Shown here: one piece after another, positions 1 through 5,943 of the stretch
How the letters are laid out: every line of letters begins with the position of its first letter
Position numbering within the stretch: the first letter of the stretch is position 1
Source: Asaia bogorensis
Lineage (GTDB): Bacteria; Pseudomonadota; Alphaproteobacteria; Acetobacterales; Acetobacteraceae
Assembly: GCA_945874515.1 (NCBI GenBank)
Contig: CAMCHA010000185.1
Location: forward strand, 1-5,943
DNA: 5,943 nt
Direction: 5' to 3'
Translations under genes and position numbers: made by a program
The notes under the pieces: generated by a model
The model's database searches: none
What the model was told of the DNA's origin: nothing
Seen by the model: only the letters and a program-made list of their open reading frames with translations

Positions 1-1161
1 ACCAGCCCAACCGAACTGTCGCTCACGCTTCATCGCGCCATTGCCGAAATTCCGGCGTGCGATTGGGATGCTTGTGCGGGCGGTGACAATCCCTTCGTGA
101 GCCATGCCTTTTTGTTGGCGCTGGAAGAAAGCGGCAGCGCGGTGGCGGAGCGTGGCTGGCTGCCGCAACACGCGGCTTTGCGTGACGCTGCCGGGCGCGT
201 GCTTGCTTGCGCGCCGGCCTATGCCAAATCTCACTCTCAGGGCGAATATGTGTTTGACCATGGCTGGGCGGATGCTTTGGAACGCGCCGGCGGGGATTAC
301 TATCCAAAGCTGCAAGTGGCCGCGCCCTTCAGCCCTGTGCCCGGCCCGCGCCTGCTGGTCCATCCCGAAGCCGGCTTTGGGCCGGATGTTTTAGCTGGCG
401 CCTTGGTGCAGGCCTGCGAGGGTATTGGTGCATCATCAGTCCATGCCACCTTTTGTACGGAAGCCGAATGGCGCGCCTTGGGTGATGCCGGCTGGCTGCA
501 AAGGCTTGGCACGCAATTCCATTGGGCCAATCCGGGCTATCGCGATTTTGATGATTTCCTAGGCGCCTTGGCATCACGCAAGCGCAAGGCGCTGAAGCGC
601 GAAAGGCGCGATGTGCAGGCGGCAGGGCTGACACTGCGCACTTTGCGCGGGGCAGAAATCACGCCCCGCCATTGGCAGGCCTTTCACCGCTTCTATCAGG
701 CCACCACTGACAAGAAATGGGGCCGCAGCGCCTATTTGACGCGGGCTTTTTGGCCGCTGCTGGGTGAGCGGCTTGGTGATCGCGTTCTGCTGATGGTGGC
801 GGAGCGGGATGGGGAACCCGTCGCTGCCGCGCTTAATCTGATCGGGCGCGATGCGATTTATGGCCGCAACTGGGGCACCATGGTGGATGTGCCCTTTTTG
901 CATTTTGAACTTTGCTATTACATGGCGATGGACTTTGCGATTGCGCATGGCATTCCGCGCGTGGAAGCGGGCGCGCAGGGTGAGCATAAAATCCAGCGCG
1001 GCTATCTGCCCGTGCCGACCTATTCCGCGCATTGGATCGCGCATCCCGGGCTGTCCCGCGCGGTGGGTGAATTTCTTGCGCGCGAACGCCCGGCGATGGA
1101 ACGCGAAATGGCCGCGCTTGCGACGCTTTCCCCCTTTCGCCAGGCGGATGATACCGGGTGA
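1..1161 (+). CDS. GNAT/FemAB-like N-acyltransferase, DUF482 (COG3146), 5'-truncated
   Basis: The reading frame is open from the first base (386 residues to the TGA at 1159-1161), and the residues before the GTG at 97 read DWDACAGGDNPF, the conserved N-terminal region of this family. The true start therefore lies left of the window; 97 is only an internal GTG. Family hallmarks are VSHAFLLALEESGS near residue 33, a very basic segment (RKRKALKRERR, about 193-203), and the C-terminal GAQGEHKIQRGYLPV block (about 324-338) followed by TYSAHWI. The family is predicted to be cytoplasmic acyltransferases of the GNAT/FemAB fold; the substrate is not established, and 'peptidogalycan biosynthesis' in old annotations is unproven. 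The length is close to what I recall for full-length members, so only a few residues should be missing. Its stop overlaps the next gene's start (GTGA), implying translational coupling. Family assignment is confident; the reaction is unknown. Confidence 0.9.
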   Translation, partial: TSPTELSLTLHRAIAEIPACDWDACAGGDNPFVSHAFLLALEESGSAVAERGWLPQHAALRDAAGRVLACAPAYAKSHSQGEYVFDHGWADALERAGGDYYPKLQVAAPFSPVPGPRLLVHPEAGFGPDVLAGALVQACEGIGASSVHATFCTEAEWRALGDAGWLQRLGTQFHWANPGYRDFDDFLGALASRKRKALKRERRDVQAAGLTLRTLRGAEITPRHWQAFHRFYQATTDKKWGRSAYLTRAFWPLLGERLGDRVLLMVAERDGEPVAAALNLIGRDAIYGRNWGTMVDVPFLHFELCYYMAMDFAIAHGIPRVEAGAQGEHKIQRGYLPVPTYSAHWIAHPGLSRAVGEFLARERPAMEREMAALATLSPFRQADDTG

Positions 1162-2048
1162 CGCCGGGCGTGCCGCGCATCGCCTATCTGCAATTGGCGG
1201 CCTCCATGGCGCTGGTCGGCGCCAATGTCGCGGTTGCGAAATTGCTGGCGGAAGCGCTGCCAATTCCGATGATCGCCTTCCTGCGCTGCGTTTTGGCGGT
1301 GGCATTGCTCTGGCCCCTAGCGCGCCTGTTGGAAGACGCGCCACGGCCTGAGGGCGAGGTGATGCGCAACCTCGCCTGGCAGGCACTATTTGGCACCGTG
1401 ATCTATAATGCGGGCTTGCTGGCGGGCTTGCGCCTGACCTCGGCGTTGGAAGGCGGGCTGGTATTGGCAAGCCTACCCGCGGTGGTGGCTTTGGGTAGCG
1501 CCTTTTGGCTGCGCGAACGCCTGACGCCGCCGCAATGGATCGCCGTCAGCCTCGCGGCCTTCGGCATGGCGGCGATGACGATTGCGCGCAGCGGTGAGGA
1601 GGCTGCGGGGTCTGTCCTTGGCAATTTGCTGATCTTCGGCGGTGTGATTGGCGAAGCGCTTTACGTGCTGCTGGCGCGGCGCATCGTGGGGCGCGTTGGC
1701 GTGATCACAGCAAGCCTTTGGATGCAGATTTTCTCAGCCATGATGCTGGCACCCCTTGCCTTGCCGGATATTGTCAGTATCGCCGCGCTGGCAGATCCGC
1801 GCCTTGCGGCGCTGCTGGTGTTTCATAGCGTGACGGCGAGTGTGCTGTGTCTGCTGCTTTGGTATGCCGGCTTGAAGCGCGTCGGCGCCGGTGTTGCTGG
1901 CATTTTCACTGCCTTCCTACCCGCGACCGCCGCGCTGGTGGCAGTGGTGATCTTGCAGGAGGCGTTTACCGCCATCCACGCCATAGGCTTCGCGTTGATG
2001 ATGCTGAGTGTTCTGATCGCAACCTGGCCCCGAAGGCAAAGCGTATGA
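1158..2048 (+). CDS. EamA/DMT superfamily transporter (ten-helix inner-membrane permease)
   Basis: This 296-residue, strongly hydrophobic protein has about ten predicted transmembrane segments (roughly 12-30, 36-56, 72-90, 97-117, 126-143, 153-172, 181-200, 216-236, 244-266 and 272-290), forming two EamA repeats (about 10-142 and 155-290). The repeats show typical landmarks: an early helix followed by P-x-x-x-x-x-x-R (R43) in repeat 1, ALEGGLVLASLPAVVAL with FWLRERLTPPQW (about 96-127), and the parallel GVAGIFTAFLPATAAL with ILQEAFTAIHAIG (about 246-277) in repeat 2. Members export metabolites, amino acids or drugs; the substrate cannot be read from sequence. The start is GTG at 1158, overlapping the upstream stop by four bases. 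A later ATG at 1206 would cut into helix 1, so the GTG is preferred. The stop overlaps the next gene's ATG (ATGA at 2045-2048). Confidence 0.93.
   Translation: MTPGVPRIAYLQLAASMALVGANVAVAKLLAEALPIPMIAFLRCVLAVALLWPLARLLEDAPRPEGEVMRNLAWQALFGTVIYNAGLLAGLRLTSALEGGLVLASLPAVVALGSAFWLRERLTPPQWIAVSLAAFGMAAMTIARSGEEAAGSVLGNLLIFGGVIGEALYVLLARRIVGRVGVITASLWMQIFSAMMLAPLALPDIVSIAALADPRLAALLVFHSVTASVLCLLLWYAGLKRVGAGVAGIFTAFLPATAALVAVVILQEAFTAIHAIGFALMMLSVLIATWPRRQSV
2032..2036 (+). promoter_or_regulatory. Shine-Dalgarno site deciding the start of the nuclease-helicase gene
   Basis: GAAGG lies eight bases before the ATG at 2045, inside the last codons of the EamA gene. It supports 2045 as the start rather than the in-frame GTG at 1847, which would add 66 residues translated from EamA coding sequence out of frame. 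Confidence 0.7.
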
Positions 2049-4054
2049 GGCCGTGGTTCGCGCAAAGCCTTGGTGAATTTCGCTGCCAGACGCCAGCGCA
2101 AATCGCTGCCGCCCTTGCCTATGAACAGGCAGCGCGTTTCGGTTCGCTCGAGTTGAAGCAGCGTGATTCTTGGGAACAAAGCGCTGCCCTGCTGCAGAAT
2201 GCCTTGGCTGAAGGTGATTCCAACTGGCACATCTTCATGGAGTGCGATTTGCTGCGCCTGGAAAAACGCGCCGATGCCATTTTGCTGACTGATCGCGCAA
2301 TTTTTGTGCTGGAATTCAAGATGGGCGCGCAGAAGCCGGACCTTACTGATCTGCGCCAGACCGATAATTATGCCATGGATTTGCATGATTTTCATGCTGG
2401 CAGCCGTGGTGTCCCGATCATTCCCGTATTGATCGCGCCTGCCGCGCCGCAGCGCGATCTTGACCTGCCACTATTTTGGCATGGCGTGGCGCCGGTGATG
2501 GTCGCCAATGGCGCCATGCTGCGGGAGGTTGTGGCGCGCGCGCAGGCAGCCATCGCGCCGCCAGCGATACCCATTGAAGCGGATGCCTGGGCGCGTTCCG
2601 CCTATCGCCCCGTACCAAGCGTGCTGGAAGCGGCGCGGCTTTTGTATCGGCGCAATGCCGTGCCCGATATCGGCGCCACACGCGCCGATGCGCATAACCT
2701 GACCCGCACCACCGATGCGATTGCGCGCGTGATTGCGCGGGCGCGTGTGGAAGGTGGGTGCTATGTCGTTTTCGTCACTGGTATTCCCGGTGCGGGCAAG
2801 ACGCTTTGCGGCCTCAATCTGGTGTTTGGCGCGCTTCGGGAAGCGGGTGCGGCCTTCCTTTCCGGCAATGTGCCGCTGGTGACGGTATTGCGGGAAGCTT
2901 TGGCGCGCGACGCCGCACCCCAAGGCGGCGCGGCCTTTCTGGCAGCGGAACGCGCCGCGCGCACGGCGCTGCAAAATGTACATCGCTTTCTGGAACATCA
3001 TGTGGTGCATCCGCATGAAACGCCCGAAGCGCGCATTATCGTTTTTGACGAAGCACAGCGCGCCTGGGATCAGGCGCAAGCAACACGCGATGGCCAGCGC
3101 CGCAAAAGCCACCTGACCATGAGCGAACCAGCCCATACGCTGGAAATCATGGCGCGGCATGAAGGCTGGGCGGTGATTGTCGCGCTGATTGGCAATGGCC
3201 AGGAAATCAATACGGGTGAAGCCGGCCTTGCCGAATGGGGCCGCGTGATTGCGGCTTCATCTTCCTGGCGTGCGGTGGCGGCGCGGCGCAGCACCACCGC
3301 TGCTGATCCCGCGCAGCGCTTGGCTGAAGGCGCGCCAGCTTGGCTCAGCTTCGATGATGATCTGGACTTGCAAACCCCCATTCGCAGCCTACGCACTAGC
3401 AGGGGCACGGAATGGGTTGATGCGGTCTTGCAAGGTGATGCGCCCGCTGCGCGTGCCATTGCGGAAGCGACGCCGGAATGGCCCTATTACATCACGCGCG
3501 ACCTGATCGCTTGGCGCGCCGCCCTGCGCGCCCGCAGCCGTGGCTTGCGCCGCGCTGGGCTGGTCGCTTCCGCAGGTACGCGGCGCTTGCGCGCCGAGGG
3601 GCTTGGCGTGCAGGTGCCCGATATTGCCGATTGGTTCCTGAAGCGCTGGCCGGATATCCGTTCTTCCGAAGCGCTTGAAACCTTCGCCACCGAATATGAT
3701 TGCCAGGGGCTAGAATTGGATGTGGTGGGCCTCGCCTGGGGTGGGGATTTCCTCCGCCACGCCGGCCAATGGCGCGCGCGGCGCTTTGCCGGCCATCAAT
3801 GGCAGATCGTGCGTGGCGCTGAGGAACAGCGCTATATCCTGAATACCTATCGCGTGCTGCTAACGCGCGCGCGGTATGAGACGATCATCTGGGTCCCGCC
3901 CGGTTCTGCCACCGATGATCCCTTCCACGATATCACGCGCTCGGCGGCCGAGATGGATGCGCTGGCAAATTTCCTGCTCGCCTCTGGCGCGCAGCCCCTT
4001 GAAGCTTTAACCAGAGAACCAGAACCCGCGCCCTATTTGGCGCAGCTTTTATGA
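2045..4054 (+). CDS. RecB-like nuclease domain fused to DUF2075 (Schlafen group 3-type) DNA/RNA helicase
   Basis: This is a 669-residue protein. The N-terminal region (about 1-180) carries a PD-(D/E)XK-type signature: D77, then E90-F-K92 at the end of a hydrophobic strand (IFVLEFK), then Q105-TDN-Y109, matching the QxxxY motif of RecB-family nucleases. The C-terminal part is a superfamily 1-like ATPase of the DUF2075 family (PF09848): Walker A GIPGAGKT (246-253), Walker B IIVFDEAQ (331-338, DEAQ box), a motif III-like LIGNGQEIN (381-389), a motif V-like YDCQGLELD (551-559), and a motif VI-like YRVLLTRAR (602-610) with likely arginine finger(s). No signal peptide or membrane segment is visible, so it should act in the cytoplasm on nucleic acid. 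Both parts seem intact. From memory, the IFVLEFK...YALDL...FH N-terminal block occurs in other long DUF2075 proteins, so the fusion is probably family-wide. Biological role is unknown; defence or repair are possibilities. Base composition resembles its neighbours. The start overlaps the EamA stop by four bases. Confidence 0.92.
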   Translation: MRPWFAQSLGEFRCQTPAQIAAALAYEQAARFGSLELKQRDSWEQSAALLQNALAEGDSNWHIFMECDLLRLEKRADAILLTDRAIFVLEFKMGAQKPDLTDLRQTDNYAMDLHDFHAGSRGVPIIPVLIAPAAPQRDLDLPLFWHGVAPVMVANGAMLREVVARAQAAIAPPAIPIEADAWARSAYRPVPSVLEAARLLYRRNAVPDIGATRADAHNLTRTTDAIARVIARARVEGGCYVVFVTGIPGAGKTLCGLNLVFGALREAGAAFLSGNVPLVTVLREALARDAAPQGGAAFLAAERAARTALQNVHRFLEHHVVHPHETPEARIIVFDEAQRAWDQAQATRDGQRRKSHLTMSEPAHTLEIMARHEGWAVIVALIGNGQEINTGEAGLAEWGRVIAASSSWRAVAARRSTTAADPAQRLAEGAPAWLSFDDDLDLQTPIRSLRTSRGTEWVDAVLQGDAPAARAIAEATPEWPYYITRDLIAWRAALRARSRGLRRAGLVASAGTRRLRAEGLGVQVPDIADWFLKRWPDIRSSEALETFATEYDCQGLELDVVGLAWGGDFLRHAGQWRARRFAGHQWQIVRGAEEQRYILNTYRVLLTRARYETIIWVPPGSATDDPFHDITRSAAEMDALANFLLASGAQPLEALTREPEPAPYLAQLL

Positions 4055-4056
4055 GG
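4053..4056 (+). promoter_or_regulatory. Shine-Dalgarno site overlapping the upstream stop codon
   Basis: GAGG lies five bases before the ATG at 4062 and shares two bases with the TGA stop (4052-4054) of the nuclease-helicase gene. Ribosomes finishing that gene stop on top of this site, which suggests coupled translation of the secreted EEP enzyme. Confidence 0.65.
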
Positions 4057-4061
4057 CCACC

Positions 4062-4931
4062 ATGCGCGCGCTGATCCTTCTGGCCCTGATGTTCCTGGCG
4101 CTGCCCGCATGGGCGCAGGAGATCAAACTCGCCACCTGGAATATCGCCTGGCTCACCACCAAGCCCGCCGGCCATCCCGATCTGCCGCGTGATCTGACCA
4201 CAAGGACAGAGCAGGATTTTGCCCGCCTGCGTGCCTATGCTGAGCGGCTGGCGGCGGATGTGATTGCGCTGCAGGAAGTGGATGGGCCTTTGGCCGCCGC
4301 GCGCGTTTTTGATTCCACCGCCTATGATTTTCACTTCCCGGCCGAAAGTGATGTGCAGCGTTCTGGCTTTGCCTGGCGCAAGGGGCTCAATGTCACGCGC
4401 AACCCTGATTTGATGGCGCTTGATCTTCGCCCGACCGCGCGGCGTTCTTTGCGGCGCGGTGCAGATATCACGCTGCATGGCGAAAATGGCGCGCGGCTGC
4501 GCCTGCTTTCCATTCATCTGGATGGAGGATGCTCACAGGGTTCCGTGCGCCAGCCCAATAACAGCGATTGCCAAAGCCTTGGCCAGCAGGCGAATATCCT
4601 GGCAGATTGGATCGCTGAAAGACGACGCGAGAATATCCCCTTTGTCATTCTAGGTGATTTCAACCGGCGCTTTTCGCGGGACGACGATGTGCTGTCCACG
4701 CTGAATGCCGCATCACCTATGCGCCGCGCCACGGAAGGTTTTTCCAACCCTTGTTGGTCGCGTGATGGACAAGGGCGCGCCTTCATTGATCATATTCTGC
4801 TTGGCCTTCGTGCATCGGATTGGCTCATCAAGGATAGTTTTCGCGTGTTTTCCTATACGGAACGTGATCCGGCGCTGCGTGATGTGATCAGCGATCACTG
4901 CCCCATCTCGGTGCGGCTCCGCCTGCCCTGA
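4062..4931 (+). CDS. Secreted endonuclease/exonuclease/phosphatase (EEP) family protein
   Basis: This 289-residue protein begins with a clear Sec signal peptide: M-R, a hydrophobic core (about 3-15) and an AWA-QE cleavage site after residue 18, so it should act in the periplasm or outside the cell. The mature part has the EEP (DNase I/APE1-like) metal-dependent fold motifs in order: TWNIAW (N27), LQEVDG (E72), SIHLDGG (H152), LGDFNRR (D199, N201), FIDHIL (D243) and ISDHCP (D278, H279). All expected metal-binding and catalytic residues appear present. Such enzymes hydrolyse phosphodiester or phosphomonoester bonds in nucleic acids, lipids or nucleotides; the substrate here is not determined by sequence. 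Four cysteines (C157, C170, C231, C280) all lie in the exported portion and could form two disulfides. The start at 4062 gives an intact signal peptide and a good ribosome site. It follows the helicase gene by 7 bases and is likely in the same operon. Confidence 0.93.
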   Translation: MRALILLALMFLALPAWAQEIKLATWNIAWLTTKPAGHPDLPRDLTTRTEQDFARLRAYAERLAADVIALQEVDGPLAAARVFDSTAYDFHFPAESDVQRSGFAWRKGLNVTRNPDLMALDLRPTARRSLRRGADITLHGENGARLRLLSIHLDGGCSQGSVRQPNNSDCQSLGQQANILADWIAERRRENIPFVILGDFNRRFSRDDDVLSTLNAASPMRRATEGFSNPCWSRDGQGRAFIDHILLGLRASDWLIKDSFRVFSYTERDPALRDVISDHCPISVRLRLP

Positions 4932-4975
4932 AACACCCTATGGGCGGGGCGCGGCATGCGTGCCATGCTCGGGCT

Positions 4976-5943
4976 ATGTCGCTTTTCACCCGCATCACCC
5001 TGCCGCTGGCGGCGATCAACTTCATCAATCAGGCAAATCGTTCCCTGGTGGCGGTGATCGGGCCCTTGCTCGCGCTTGAATTCGGCCTGACGGCGGCAGA
5101 GCTTGGCTTACTCGCAGCTTGTTTTTTCGCAAGCTACGCCATGGCGCAATTGCCGATCGGGCTTGCGCTTGATTTGAAAGGCCCGCGGCGCGTGCAGGCG
5201 ACGCTTGCCTTGATTGCCGCCATAGGCTTCTTCATCAGCGCCTTGTCCGACGATGTGCTGATGCTGGCCGTCGGGCGTTGTGTGGCAGGGGTCGGTGTTG
5301 CGGCGGGGCTGATGGCCATGCTGAAGGCCAATACGCAATGGTATCCCAGGGAACGTGTCGCGGCAGTGACCGGCGCGGGCTTGTTCTTCGCTTCCATGGG
5401 TGGGCTCGCTGCCACCATGCCGGTGCAATGGGCGCTGCCCTTCATTGGCTGGCGCGGGGTTTTTGCCGTGCTCGCACTGCTTGCCATCATGGTCTCCGCT
5501 TGGGTCTGGTTTTCCGTGCCCAATGCGCCGCCCGGTGTTGCACCCGCGCCGCGGCGCAGCTTGCGCCAGGAAATCGGTGAATATGGCCGCATTTTCAAAG
5601 ACCCGGTTTTTCTGCGCCTGGTGCCGACGGTTGGTATGCTTTCCACGCTGAACTTCACCTATCAGGGGCTGTGGGCTGGGCCGTGGCTGCGTGATGTCGG
5701 CGGCTTTGATGATGGCGCGCGCGCTGCTGCCTTGCTGATCTATGCGCTTGGCATGATGTTCGGCAGTCTTTGCACCGGACAAGCTGCATCCTTCGCGCAG
5801 GCGCGCGGCTTTTCGCCCATGTTGATGCCCTATGTCGGTGTGGCGGGCTGCCTTTTTGCTCAGGCCATGCTGATGTTTGGGCCGAGCAATTTTTGGGTCA
5901 TGGCCTTCCTATGGTTTTTCTTTTCCTTCTCAGGCTCTGTCGG
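4976..5943 (+). CDS. Major facilitator superfamily (MFS) transporter, 3'-truncated
   Basis: The frame is open from 4976 through the right edge (322 codons plus two bases), so the C-terminal part is missing; MFS proteins usually have about 400 residues and twelve helices. Visible features are a first helix with INFINQANRS (about 14-23), MFS motif A between helices 2 and 3 (GLALDLKGPRR, 62-72, with G62, D66, G69 and R71 conserved), a helix 4 R-x-x-x-G-x-G pattern (RCVAGVG, 101-107), a WYPRERVAAVTG segment (122-133), and a central charged cytoplasmic loop (about 183-208) before the second half. It is an inner-membrane secondary transporter; the substrate is unknown. The ATG at 4976 starts close to helix 1 but has no clear ribosome site. 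An in-frame ATG at 4940 would add the unlikely peptide MGGARHACHARA. It is separated from the EEP gene by 44 bases without a convincing terminator. Confidence 0.9.
   Translation, partial: MSLFTRITLPLAAINFINQANRSLVAVIGPLLALEFGLTAAELGLLAACFFASYAMAQLPIGLALDLKGPRRVQATLALIAAIGFFISALSDDVLMLAVGRCVAGVGVAAGLMAMLKANTQWYPRERVAAVTGAGLFFASMGGLAATMPVQWALPFIGWRGVFAVLALLAIMVSAWVWFSVPNAPPGVAPAPRRSLRQEIGEYGRIFKDPVFLRLVPTVGMLSTLNFTYQGLWAGPWLRDVGGFDDGARAAALLIYALGMMFGSLCTGQAASFAQARGFSPMLMPYVGVAGCLFAQAMLMFGPSNFWVMAFLWFFFSFSGSV

Noticed and set aside
574..1470. A 298-residue antisense open frame on the - strand across the acyltransferase and EamA genes
   Set aside because: It is low-complexity, rich in R, P and A, lacks any family motif, and lies opposite two well-supported genes; such long shadows are common in GC-rich DNA.
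1847..2044. A 66-residue N-terminal extension of the nuclease-helicase from an upstream GTG
   Set aside because: It would be an out-of-frame reading of EamA coding sequence rich in R and C; the ATG at 2045 has a GAAGG site at good spacing and a typical stop/start overlap.
2471..3160. A 229-residue antisense open frame opposite the nuclease-helicase gene
   Set aside because: No recognisable domain, and it overlaps the Walker A and Walker B coding region of a convincing + strand gene.
2045..4054. The nuclease-helicase gene as a recently acquired genomic island
   Set aside because: Codon and base use look like the neighbours by eye, there are no integrase, transposase, tRNA or flanking repeats in the window, and both ends are fused to adjacent genes by tight junctions.
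4954..4968. Inverted repeat GCATG-CGTGC-CATGC between the EEP and MFS genes, considered as a terminator or operator
   Set aside because: The five-base stem is short, no T-run follows, and such a repeat is expected by chance in this composition; an operator role cannot be supported from one copy.
5108..5782. A 224-residue antisense open frame on the - strand opposite the MFS gene
   Set aside because: Its composition (H, Q, R, G, P rich) is that of reverse-complemented membrane-protein codons, and the + strand has clear MFS motifs throughout.

Overview
The window is a compact, GC-rich, single-strand stretch of bacterial chromosome. Codon use favours GCG, GGC, CGC and CTG. The gene families (a COG3146/DUF482 acyltransferase-like protein, EamA, DUF2075, EEP, MFS) fit an alphaproteobacterium, perhaps of the Rhodospirillales/Acetobacteraceae type. 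That placement is inferred from style and gene content and is not proven.

Five genes cover almost everything, all on the + strand. From left to right they are: (1) a DUF482/COG3146 GNAT-like N-acyltransferase cut by the left edge (1-1161); (2) a ten-helix EamA/DMT-type exporter (1158-2048); (3) a 669-aa protein with an N-terminal RecB-like nuclease fold signature and a C-terminal DUF2075 (Schlafen group 3-type) helicase (2045-4054); (4) a secreted endonuclease/exonuclease/phosphatase (EEP) family enzyme (4062-4931); (5) an MFS transporter cut by the right edge (from 4976).

Genes 1-2 share a GTGA stop/start overlap, genes 2-3 share an ATGA overlap, and genes 3-4 are 7 bases apart with a Shine-Dalgarno sequence lying on the upstream stop codon. 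This is the layout of one co-transcribed, translationally coupled operon. Gene 5 follows after 44 bases with no convincing terminator, so it may be read through or may have its own promoter that I cannot see. No RNA genes, mobile elements, CRISPR arrays or long repeats were found, and there is no gene-free stretch over 300 bases.

The item most worth attention is the nuclease-helicase gene. It has a complete set of motifs and sits inside an apparently ordinary operon beside a secreted phosphodiesterase-type enzyme, rather than in an obvious defence island. Its family has no settled function that I can state. The other genes are typical members of known families with unknown substrates.
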